Part shown: positions 57,235 to 64,000 of the stretch, piece after piece
Layout of the letters: each line of letters starts with the position of its first letter
Position numbering within the stretch: position 1 is the first letter of the stretch
Assembly (NCBI RefSeq): GCF_000172075.1
Contig: NZ_ABIC01000004.1
Span: 62,001-126,000 of the forward strand
DNA length: 64,000 nt
Reading direction: 5' to 3'
Origin: Shewanella benthica KT99
GTDB taxonomy: Bacteria; Pseudomonadota; Gammaproteobacteria; Enterobacterales; Shewanellaceae
Notes under the pieces: generated by a model
What the model was told of the DNA's origin: nothing
What the model saw: only the letters and a program-made list of their open reading frames with translations
Database searches by the model: none
Position numbers and translations under genes: made by a program

Positions 57235-58428
57235 ATGATATTTACTCAGATTGAACTTGCTCCTGCCGATCCCATTTTAGGCCTCACCGATGCTTTTAAA
57301 GCAGATACAAGAACAGAAAAAGTAAATCTTGGGGTAGGCATTTATAAGGACGAGTCTGGTTCGACTCCAATACTTAAGTCGGTCAAACTTGCCGAAGAGA
57401 GAATACTTGCCACACAGAAGAGCAAAAGCTATCTGGGCATCGAAGGCGTAGAGGCATATAACCGTGTAGTACAAGAGTTACTGTTTGGTGAAGGTCATGA
57501 AGTGGTTAAAAATAAGCGAGCATTAACGGCTCAAGCACCAGGCGGCACAGGATCGTTAAGAGTGGCCGCTGAGTTTTTAGTGCGTAACACAGAATCTAAA
57601 ACCATCTGGGTGAGTAACCCGACTTGGGCAAACCATCAGAATATTTTTACATCTGCAGCACTCAAGATTAAGCAGTATCGTTATTATAAGGCTGAAACAC
57701 ACGGTAAAGATTTTGATGCCATGATTGCCGACCTCAAAACGGCGAAAGAGGGTGATCTGGTGTTATTACATGGCTGCTGTCATAACCCAACCGGCATCGA
57801 TCTCACCCAAGCTGAATGGCACATCATAGCCGAACTCTGCCTTGAGCAAAGTTTAGTGCCATTATTCGATTTTGCCTACCAAGGTTTCGGTACTGGCGTT
57901 GAAGAAGATGCACAGGGCTTAAGAATTGTTGCCAACAAGGTACCTGAACTTATCATAGCTAACTCTTTCTCGAAGAACTTTGGCCTGTATAACGAAAGAA
58001 TTGGGGCGGTGACGTTAGTCGCCGAGAACCAAGCCGATGTCATTAAAGCTTTTAGCCAGGTAAAGAGCACTATCCGTGGTAACTACTCTAATCCTCCGGC
58101 CCACGGCGCATTGATCGTTAGCACCATACTCGGTGATAGTGAATTAACGACTCTTTGGCAAAGCGAGCTTAAAGAGATGCGTGAGCGTATCGCAAAAATG
58201 CGCAGCTTATTCGTCGAGACGCTTAAATCTGCAGGGGTTAAACAGGACTTTAGCTTTATCTCTACACAGAATGGTATGTTCAGTTTCTCTGGCTTAACCA
58301 AGGAGCAGGTGGCTAAGCTTAAAGATGATCACGCGGTGTACATAGTGGGTTCCGGCCGCATCAGTGTAGCGGGCATGACCATCGAAAATATGCCGGTGAT
58401 CTGTAAAGCCATTGCAGCCGTACTATAA
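57235..58428 (+). CDS. Aspartate/aromatic amino acid aminotransferase (class I)
   Basis: This 397-residue protein has the PLP-dependent family Ialpha signature: NLGVGIYKDESG near the start, APGGTGSLRVAAEFL (phosphate-binding region), CCHNPTGIDL, FDFAYQGFGTG (Asp and Tyr that contact the cofactor), and SFSKNFGLYNER with the PLP Lys (about residue 247). The R-x-S at the end (GSGRISVAGM) binds the substrate carboxylate. It follows E. coli AspC/TyrB along its length. Which amino acid is preferred cannot be told by eye. AGGAAAG precedes the ATG. Confidence 0.95.
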   Translation: MIFTQIELAPADPILGLTDAFKADTRTEKVNLGVGIYKDESGSTPILKSVKLAEERILATQKSKSYLGIEGVEAYNRVVQELLFGEGHEVVKNKRALTAQAPGGTGSLRVAAEFLVRNTESKTIWVSNPTWANHQNIFTSAALKIKQYRYYKAETHGKDFDAMIADLKTAKEGDLVLLHGCCHNPTGIDLTQAEWHIIAELCLEQSLVPLFDFAYQGFGTGVEEDAQGLRIVANKVPELIIANSFSKNFGLYNERIGAVTLVAENQADVIKAFSQVKSTIRGNYSNPPAHGALIVSTILGDSELTTLWQSELKEMRERIAKMRSLFVETLKSAGVKQDFSFISTQNGMFSFSGLTKEQVAKLKDDHAVYIVGSGRISVAGMTIENMPVICKAIAAVL

Positions 58429-58509
58429 CTAGCGCAACAGCTGTCATTAAGTGATATCTAATCAAAAAGGACAGCGAATGCTGTCCTTTTCTGTCGCTAA
58501 TTCAGTCTC

Positions 58510-58869
58510 TGAGTTTTTTAAACTACGAGTGAACTCTTCTCTATGTCCAGCTCGACCATACTCGCCAAAGCATCGGCCAGAGCCCTTTTATCATGCAGAC
58601 CCGCATGATGTTTACTCATCAGCGGCCGGTAAGAGTTGAGACAAGCAGTTTCTGAGATCTCCCCAGGCGATACAATCCTGTTGCTAACGTAATCGACCTG
58701 TCGATCCACCGTTGTCCGTCGTGGCGACAACGCCAGTGAGCTTAGCACCTAAAAATGACAGAGACGATAACACACGTCCCAGTCCATGGCCTCCGCCAAC
58801 GGCGACTATGTTTTCAAATTGATTTAATTTGTTATTTTGCATCCGGGTTTTTCCTTCCTGAATACCCAA
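58510..58869 (-). pseudogene. YvcK/CofD-like (UPF0052) relic
   Basis: On the minus strand the N-terminus is clear: [19 protein letters not shown] and [16 protein letters not shown]. After that the frame is lost; DCIAWGDLRNCLSQLLPAADE follows in another frame, as in intact proteins with a short gap. The rest is scrambled and stops. Only about 100 of roughly 300-400 residues remain. In other bacteria YvcK proteins act in cell shape and gluconeogenic growth. Confidence 0.75.
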
Positions 58870-58980
58870 CGAATATACGCATCATAGGCTGCGGATTATA
58901 ACTTGAGTTTTGTGTGGGGTTTTGTCAATTAAGATATATGGCATATAATTGCCGTCAGTTTTTGAAAATAAGAGAGAAAA

Positions 58981-59808
58981 ATGAAAACAGGTAGAGTGGC
59001 TAAATTTACCGTATCCCTGAGTCTAGTGATTGTCATCTTGATTATTTTAAGGCTTATCTTTGTTAAAATTGACAATGCTGATGAGAATACACTTGGGAAG
59101 TTAATTGAAAATGAACAGGCCATGAGCCTGATCCCAGACTTCGAATCTTTTGCTAATGTGGCTCAAAAGAAGCAAGCTTTCTTCGATTATCTACGCCCGG
59201 CGATTCGACATCAAAACGCCATCATTTCAGACGAGCGACATTTTCTTTTACGCAGCTCACAGCACCTTGAAGATGGACTGACCCTGACCGCAGCCGAGCA
59301 TTACAGAATCGAGGAGATCGCCAATAAATACCAGTATTCGCTCAGAAGTATCAATAAAAAGACCCTAGGTGAGCTGCTGATCAGAGCCGACATCATTCCT
59401 GAGTCTCTGGTACTCATACAAGCCGCTAATGAAACCGGTTGGGGCAGCTCTCGATTTGCCAAACAAGGGCTCAACTTCTTCGGCCAGTGGTGTTTCAGGA
59501 AAGGCTGTGGACTCGTGCCTCAATCACGAACAGCCGGTAAAAGCCATGAAGTTGCGGTATTCGATTCTGTAGCAGACTCGGTGGCATCTTATATGAAAAA
59601 TCTCAACTCCAATGCCGCATATTCATTATTGAGATCTATTCGTGCAGATTTACGCGCACAAGACAAACTTCCCGTTGCAGATCAGTTAGTATACGGCCTA
59701 GTTAATTATTCCGAGCGACAGGAGGCATATATAGATGAACTCCTGGAGATGTTACGTCAAAACAAGCAGTATTTGGTGGAGAATCATGAAGAAAGGCCTT
59801 ATATTTAG
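58981..59808 (+). CDS. bax: Glucosaminidase-domain membrane-anchored protein, Bax-like
   Basis: This 275-residue protein has an N-terminal signal anchor (LSLVIVILIILRLIFV) and a glucosaminidase domain of the Bax/FlgJ type (about 120-265). The catalytic Glu candidate is in LIQAANETGWGSSRFA, followed by GLNFFGQWCF and VAVFDSVADSVASYM with NSNAAYSLLR and VNYSERQEAYIDEL. It would hydrolyse peptidoglycan in the periplasm. The following gene overlaps its end by 23 bases, so the two are one operon. Confidence 0.88.
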   Translation: MKTGRVAKFTVSLSLVIVILIILRLIFVKIDNADENTLGKLIENEQAMSLIPDFESFANVAQKKQAFFDYLRPAIRHQNAIISDERHFLLRSSQHLEDGLTLTAAEHYRIEEIANKYQYSLRSINKKTLGELLIRADIIPESLVLIQAANETGWGSSRFAKQGLNFFGQWCFRKGCGLVPQSRTAGKSHEVAVFDSVADSVASYMKNLNSNAAYSLLRSIRADLRAQDKLPVADQLVYGLVNYSERQEAYIDELLEMLRQNKQYLVENHEERPYI

Positions 59809-60412
59809 CTGTTTACTCGTTGCTGTTACTTCGGTACAAGCAGCACCAATATCATTACCGTACCAAGGTTTTTATCAAAGGCTTAAACAAGTTAATAAAG
59901 GAAACTATCCATTAATTGAGATCGCTTTTTCGGTGCCGAATAAGTCTCGATGCCTGATTAAAAGTGGCACCCTCACCACGGAAAATGAATCTTTCCCGCT
60001 GACCATCACCGAGGATCAGAGAATATTCTTACCTTATGATGCCAGGCTCAAGTCAGACAGGGCATTAGTGAATTTAGATATTGAAGGCTCAGCGGATAAT
60101 TGCAGTATCTCAATGCAAGTTAGGGCTAAGAACACCAAGCAGAGCTATAGCCAGAAAGAAGTGCAGGAACTTCAGACGGAGATGAACACTATGCTTAGCG
60201 ATATGCAGGGTTTCCCTATGCGTTATTTTAGCCAAGATATTGCAGGGGTTAACTTTGAGTTTAAGCCCGGTAGCAAGATATCGGTTTATATCGATGGCAA
60301 AGAGCAAATAGTCAGCGATAAACTTAGACTATCAAGTAAGCAGATAGAAGAGTTATCCGTTATAGAGTTCGACACTAAGCCTCTGGTCATCAGCCCATGG
60401 ACAAAGGGTTAA
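59786..60412 (+). CDS. Exported DUF2987-type protein
   Basis: The ATG at 59786 (MKKGLIF) has a GGTGGAG ribosome-binding site and gives a proper signal peptide (FSCLLVAVTSVQAA); in-frame starts upstream do not. The 208-residue product has CLIKSGTL and NCSISMQV with two Cys that may pair, and a beta-rich body ending near the stop (FDTKPLVISPW). I place it in the DUF2987 family seen in Shewanella and Vibrio; no function is known. Its start overlaps bax, so translation is coupled. Confidence 0.75.
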   Translation: MKKGLIFSCLLVAVTSVQAAPISLPYQGFYQRLKQVNKGNYPLIEIAFSVPNKSRCLIKSGTLTTENESFPLTITEDQRIFLPYDARLKSDRALVNLDIEGSADNCSISMQVRAKNTKQSYSQKEVQELQTEMNTMLSDMQGFPMRYFSQDIAGVNFEFKPGSKISVYIDGKEQIVSDKLRLSSKQIEELSVIEFDTKPLVISPWTKG

Positions 60413-60464
60413 TACCATTCCGAGTAAGTATCTGAGCTGACCAGATACTTATATGGAATGGTAT
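60412..60464. repeat. MITE-like element, copy 3 (53 bp, ends only)
   Basis: ATACCATTCCGAGTAAGTAT and the inverted end (as reverse complement ATACCATTCCATATAAGTAT) are separated by only about ten bases. It is a deleted derivative of copy 1. It lies directly between the converging DUF2987 and ttcA genes and could form a long hairpin in both transcripts. Confidence 0.8.
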
Positions 60465-60475
60465 TATCAATCGAA

Positions 60476-61426
60476 TTAAGGAGTATAGGTACTCACGACG
60501 TCGATTTTCTGCTCTTTAGTCACTCTGCTCGCCGCATCGAGATCGATATGACCATTATTGGCGACGTCGATAAAATCGAAAGCAGGCAAGTCAGACTCGG
60601 CCACCTCTCCTTTCAAGGGGGCATCGGCATCTCTTTGCAGTGCCAGGAAGTCGAACTGCTCACGGTCGACCCCCTGGGAAGGCGAAGTATTTTGCATCGC
60701 GGTAAAGATTGATTCTATTCGGCCAGGATGCTCAACATCCCATTGCTCGAGCATGGCTTTAACCGACGCACGTTTGAGGTTTTCCTGAGAGCCGCAAAGA
60801 TTGCACGGAATGATGGGAAATGATTTAAGTTGTGCATATTCGGCGATATCTTTCTCGCGCGAATAAGCCAATGGCCTTATCACCATGTTAGCACCATCAT
60901 CAGACAGCAGCTTAGGCGGCATGGCTTTCTGTTTACCGGCATAAAACATGTTGAGGAACATGGTTTCTATGATGTCATCTCTGTGGTGCCCTAAGGCTAT
61001 TTTAGTCGCGCCGATTTTCTGAGCGAAGCCATAGAGGGTGCCCCGACGGAGTCGTGAACACAAAGAGCAGGTCTTTTGCCCCTCAGGGATCTTAGATCTG
61101 ACGATAGAGTAGGTGTCTTTCTCAAGGATATGGTAAGGGACATTGAGCGTATCAAGGTAATTCGGCAGCACCTCTTCAGGAAAACCTGGTTGTTTCTGAT
61201 CTAAGTTAACCACCACGATGTCGAACTTGATTGGGGCTCTCTGCTGAAGATTAAGTAAGATATCCAGCATAGCGTAGCTGTCTTTTCCCCCGGAGAGACA
61301 ACACATCACACGATCACCTTCTTCAATCATCTGGTAGTCAGCTATCGCCTTACCCACTTCACTACGTAACTTCCTTTGTAGCTTATTCATACGAGTGAGC
61401 TGTGTTTTTGAGAGTATGTCGGACAT
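60476..61426 (-). CDS. ttcA: tRNA 2-thiocytidine biosynthesis protein TtcA
   Basis: This 316-residue protein has the PP-loop ATP-pyrophosphatase motif [10 protein letters not shown] (about residue 45), [10 protein letters not shown] (about 121-124) and CNLCGSQ (about 215-218); the Cys pairs ligate the [4Fe-4S] cluster needed to thiolate C32 of tRNA. The C-terminal 50 residues are polar and variable. Collinear with E. coli TtcA. No good ribosome-binding site precedes the ATG; the leader contains a GC-rich hairpin followed by T5. Confidence 0.95.
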   Translation of the reverse strand: MSDILSKTQLTRMNKLQRKLRSEVGKAIADYQMIEEGDRVMCCLSGGKDSYAMLDILLNLQQRAPIKFDIVVVNLDQKQPGFPEEVLPNYLDTLNVPYHILEKDTYSIVRSKIPEGQKTCSLCSRLRRGTLYGFAQKIGATKIALGHHRDDIIETMFLNMFYAGKQKAMPPKLLSDDGANMVIRPLAYSREKDIAEYAQLKSFPIIPCNLCGSQENLKRASVKAMLEQWDVEHPGRIESIFTAMQNTSPSQGVDREQFDFLALQRDADAPLKGEVAESDLPAFDFIDVANNGHIDLDAASRVTKEQKIDVVSTYTP

Positions 61427-61430
61427 AAAA

Positions 61431-61463
61431 ACGCGCCTAATTACACTTGAATTCTGGGCGCGT
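61431..61463 (-). promoter_or_regulatory. GC-rich hairpin in the ttcA leader
   Basis: On the minus strand ACGCGCC and GGCGCGT pair across an 18-base loop and are followed by TTTTT and the ttcA ATG. TATTATATAATA lies directly before it and could be the -10 region. The structure looks like an attenuator or a block to ribosome binding. Confidence 0.45.
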
Positions 61464-61532
61464 ATTATATAATAAAATGAGAAAATTTAGAACCAGCCGG
61501 ACTGACTTCTTACTCCGACATAACGGCTCGAA

Positions 61533-62474
61533 TTAGTCTTTCTCTAAGGGGGAGCGGTAACCATCGGGTTTAATGGCCAACAGATCACAGTTAATGCTGT
61601 CGATAACGTGCTCGGCCGTATTGCCGATGAGAGCCGCTGAAAAACCGGTACGGCCTACAGTGCCTAAAATGACCAATTCGGCATCTATCTGCCGGGCGAC
61701 ATCAGGAATGACATCTTCAGGAAGTCCTTCTTTTACATGACAAAAATCGCTGGAGATATCGAAGCTGTTTGCCAAGTAGCTGATTCTTTGCTCATGCTGC
61801 ATCCGAATCGTTTCTCCATAGGTATGGGCATCGAAATCGGGGAGTTCTATGGCAAGATTAACCGGCGTTCCCGGATAACTGTTAATCAGATGTACTTGCG
61901 CATTAAATTGCTTTGCCAGATCTTTGGCATACTCGATGATCTTGCCGTTGAGTGTCTGATGATCATCATCTTCTTCAGTGCCCACATTGACGGCACAGAG
62001 TATTTTACCTGCAACAGGCCAAGCATGATCTTTAACTAATAATACCGGTACTGGCGCTTTTCGCATCAGATGCCAGTCGGTAGGCGTGAAGATGACAGAT
62101 TTAAGCTTGTCGTGAAGATGTGTTCCTTTCACTATGATGTCGAAATTGCCCGAGATAGCATATTGAATAATACTCTCGAAGGGACGATTATGCCAAATCA
62201 CTTCACTGTCGATCTGCACCTTTTCGTTAGTATAACCCATTAGCAGCTCTTCTAACCAAGCCTGACGTTGAGATATGACTCCCTCGCGCATCGCTTCTCG
62301 CTCGTGACCCGAAAGAATCGAGGTCATCTCATAGGAAAAATCAAAGATAGAGAGAAACACCGTAATATCGGCACCATGAGGAGAGGCTAGCTCGATGGCT
62401 CTGGCGAGAGCCGGTTGTACATCACTGGTTGGATCGATAACAACTAAGAGTTTCTTTAAATCCTTCATAGTCAC
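61533..62474 (-). CDS. uspE: Universal stress protein E
   Basis: This 313-residue protein has two tandem Usp domains. The first starts LLVVIDPTSDVQPALARAI and the second ILCAVNVGTEEDD. The second ends with the ATP-binding-type GTVGRTGFSAALIGNTAEHVI. Tandem domains and length fit UspE. The family is linked to stress survival, motility and aggregation. A candidate FNR/EtrA site lies about 55 bases before the start, and the regulator gene is the next one upstream on the same strand. Confidence 0.93.
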   Translation of the reverse strand: MTMKDLKKLLVVIDPTSDVQPALARAIELASPHGADITVFLSIFDFSYEMTSILSGHEREAMREGVISQRQAWLEELLMGYTNEKVQIDSEVIWHNRPFESIIQYAISGNFDIIVKGTHLHDKLKSVIFTPTDWHLMRKAPVPVLLVKDHAWPVAGKILCAVNVGTEEDDDHQTLNGKIIEYAKDLAKQFNAQVHLINSYPGTPVNLAIELPDFDAHTYGETIRMQHEQRISYLANSFDISSDFCHVKEGLPEDVIPDVARQIDAELVILGTVGRTGFSAALIGNTAEHVIDSINCDLLAIKPDGYRSPLEKD

Positions 62475-62525
62475 TCCTTAATTCAGACAATGAATTAATA
62501 ATGAGCTAAAGAGAACAAAATGCAA

Positions 62526-62537
62526 TGATTTTAATCA
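62526..62537. promoter_or_regulatory. Candidate FNR/EtrA (or CRP-like) site upstream of uspE
   Basis: TGATTTTAATCA is a perfect TGAT-N4-ATCA palindrome, five and four bases short of nothing except the outer T/A of the FNR consensus TTGAT-N4-ATCAA. It lies between the etrA stop and the uspE start, at a distance suited to activation. Confidence 0.6.
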
Positions 62538-62630
62538 CAATTTAACTAAATTATTGGTGTTAAAAGAAATAGCTAATTAAGGCGAGGAAACGGGTAACCT
62601 GAAAAGTGGAACTGGGTTACCCGATATCGT

Positions 62631-63380
62631 TTATCTTGCGATAGCGTGATTGCCGGCTAGCTGAGCTAGCGCGTCGAAATTGATGATGGTGATGTACTTA
62701 CCTTTGACTTCTATCAGCTCAGCTTTCTGAAAGCGACCCAGTAAACGACTGATGGTCTCAACGGTAAGGCCTAAGTAGTTACCGATATCACCACGAGTCA
62801 TGGTTAATCTAAACTCTTTAGGTGAGAAGCCACGACTGCCGTAACGATTGGCTAGATTGCTGATAAAGGCGGCGAGACGCTCTTCGGCATTTTTCTTACT
62901 CAGTAAGAGTATCATCTCCTGATCACTCTGGATCTCATGGCTCATCAAACGCATCACTTGTTGCCTCAGCTTAGGCATGGTACCTGTGAGTTCATCCAAG
63001 GTGCCATAGGGGATCTCACAAACCATTGAGGTTTCTAAGGCTTGAGCGAAACTTTGATGCTTTTTGGAGTAGATGCCGTCAAAACCTATGACATCACCAG
63101 CAAGATGGAAGCCGGTGATCTGTTCATCACCTTGCTCTGTGATAGTAAAGCTTTTTACCGTACCGGAGCGAATAGCGTATAGCGACTTTAAAGGGTCACC
63201 TGACTTGAAAATTTGTTCACCTTTTTGAATAGGCTTTTTTCTTTCGATAACTTCATCGAGCTGATCGAGTTCGTTGCTATTGAGAGTAAAAGGAATACAC
63301 AAGTCTGCCATACTACAGTCATGGCAATGGATGGAACCTCCAGGCACTGACGAACGACGACTATTGCTATTATCTGTCAT
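62631..63380 (-). CDS. etrA: FNR-family anaerobic regulator EtrA
   Basis: I take ATG 63380 (MTDNSNS), preceded by TTGAGAAACACT; an in-frame TTG at 63392 is less likely. The 249-residue product has Cys at 19, 22 and 28 ([11 protein letters not shown]) and a fourth in MVCEIP, the [4Fe-4S] ligands of FNR. The cyclic-nucleotide-like fold follows, then a long dimer helix and the HTH ([21 protein letters not shown]) with E-x-x-S-R for FNR boxes. It controls anaerobic respiration. The downstream uspE carries an FNR-like site in its promoter. Confidence 0.95.
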   Translation of the reverse strand: MTDNSNSRRSSVPGGSIHCHDCSMADLCIPFTLNSNELDQLDEVIERKKPIQKGEQIFKSGDPLKSLYAIRSGTVKSFTITEQGDEQITGFHLAGDVIGFDGIYSKKHQSFAQALETSMVCEIPYGTLDELTGTMPKLRQQVMRLMSHEIQSDQEMILLLSKKNAEERLAAFISNLANRYGSRGFSPKEFRLTMTRGDIGNYLGLTVETISRLLGRFQKAELIEVKGKYITIINFDALAQLAGNHAIAR

Positions 63381-63435
63381 AGTGTTTCTCAAATGTCACA
63401 ATTAGCTCTATATTAAACTAATTTAATAAACTCAG

Positions 63436-64000
63436 CTAGCGAAGCTGGGCAATTGCGATGTATAAAGTTTGTAAACCAAACGACACTAAGATCAGGCCAC
63501 TGATCAATCTGACGGCTCGGTTCTGTACCCAGCGGCCAAACAGATTCGCCGCCATGCCCGCGCTCATGAGTGCGGGCAAGGTACCAAGCCCAAACGCCGC
63601 CATAATCATCGCGCCTTGCTGAGCAGAATTAGCCGCAACAGCCCAAGTTAATGTGCTGTAGACCAGGCCACAAGGAAGCCAGCCCCACAACATACCACCG
63701 ACAAACGCCTGGGGCATCGTTTGAATGGGCAAGATACGCTTAGCTAAGGGAGATAGGAAGCGCCAAAGATACTTGCCTACACGCTCTATTTGCACCACAC
63801 CGGACCAAATTTTCGCGATGTAGAGGCCCGTGGCGATCATCATCAAGCCTGCTATCACTCTGAGGGTGATCAGGTACAGATCAACATCGAACAGTAGGGC
63901 TAATGCGCTGGCAGAGCCACCGACCAAGGCACCAGCCAAAGCATAGCTTAATATACGCCCAAAATTATAACTGAGCAGGAAGCGTAGCTGGGCAACAAAC
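63436..64000 (-). CDS. Sulfite exporter TauE/SafE-type (COG2836) membrane protein, partial
   Basis: The frame is open up to the window end (VAQLRFLLSYNFGRILSYAL), so the N-terminus lies outside. About 188 residues with five hydrophobic segments are visible, including VGGMLWGWLPCGLVYSTLTWA (a Pro-Cys-Gly turn conserved in the family) and GAMIMAAFGLGTLPAL. In Shewanella and relatives this gene ends the cytochrome cbb3 assembly locus (ccoGHIS), where it is thought to help metal or haem maturation; the partner genes are outside the window. Confidence 0.85.
   Translation of the reverse strand, partial: FVAQLRFLLSYNFGRILSYALAGALVGGSASALALLFDVDLYLITLRVIAGLMMIATGLYIAKIWSGVVQIERVGKYLWRFLSPLAKRILPIQTMPQAFVGGMLWGWLPCGLVYSTLTWAVAANSAQQGAMIMAAFGLGTLPALMSAGMAANLFGRWVQNRAVRLISGLILVSFGLQTLYIAIAQLR

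Overview
The window looks like a chromosomal segment of a marine gammaproteobacterium of the Shewanella group. The strongest evidence is the last 12 kb. There the order is a GAPDH gene (gapA), a DUF2989-type lipoprotein, a divergent long GAPDH, a tRNA-Gly/Cys/Leu cluster, an aromatic aminotransferase, a bax-like glucosaminidase, a DUF2987-type protein, ttcA, uspE, an FNR/EtrA regulator and a TauE/SafE-type membrane protein. I recall this order from Shewanella genomes but have not checked it. A Tus-family protein at 18.3 kb suggests the terminus half of the chromosome.

Region 1 (1-11.7 kb) is a defence island. It holds a type I restriction-modification operon (hsdR 3' part, hsdM, hsdS) followed 52 bases later, on the same strand, by a 1225-residue reverse transcriptase fused to a nitrilase-like domain. 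That is the architecture of the antiphage DRT type 1 (UG1) systems. Downstream lie an IS66-family element (beside the inverted 5' end of a second copy), a REP-associated Y1 transposase broken at both ends, and an FRG-domain protein.

Region 2 (11.7-33 kb) is a patchwork. Housekeeping genes (psuK-psuG, an FAD dehydrogenase, tus, helD, a second purA with a divergent LysR gene, ybiT, a PAS-GGDEF protein, a GNAT, rluA) are separated by palindromic repeats. A composite repeat of about 190 bp occurs in direct orientation on both sides of the purA-lysR pair.

Region 3 (33-52 kb) holds an M1 aminopeptidase, a tyrosine recombinase, a ribbon-helix-helix (MatP-like tail) protein with palindromic operator candidates, an SDR, a membrane protein, a DPP III-like lipoprotein peptidase, a two-subunit bacterioferritin operon and lasT. 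Between them lies a run of decayed genes: an MCP tail, a GNAT, an FAD oxidoreductase, a solute-binding protein, a glycine-zipper protein, an SBP-GGDEF protein and possibly a sortase substrate.

Region 4 (52-64 kb) is the conserved Shewanella block: glycolysis/gluconeogenesis, tRNAs, tRNA thiolation, universal stress and anaerobic regulation.

The most unusual overall property is the number of broken genes: about fourteen frameshifted, deleted or truncated coding sequences plus tRNA relics in 64 kb. This could be real genome decay linked to IS elements and repeats. Some single-base frameshifts in homopolymers could instead be sequence errors, or in the IS66 case programmed frameshifting.
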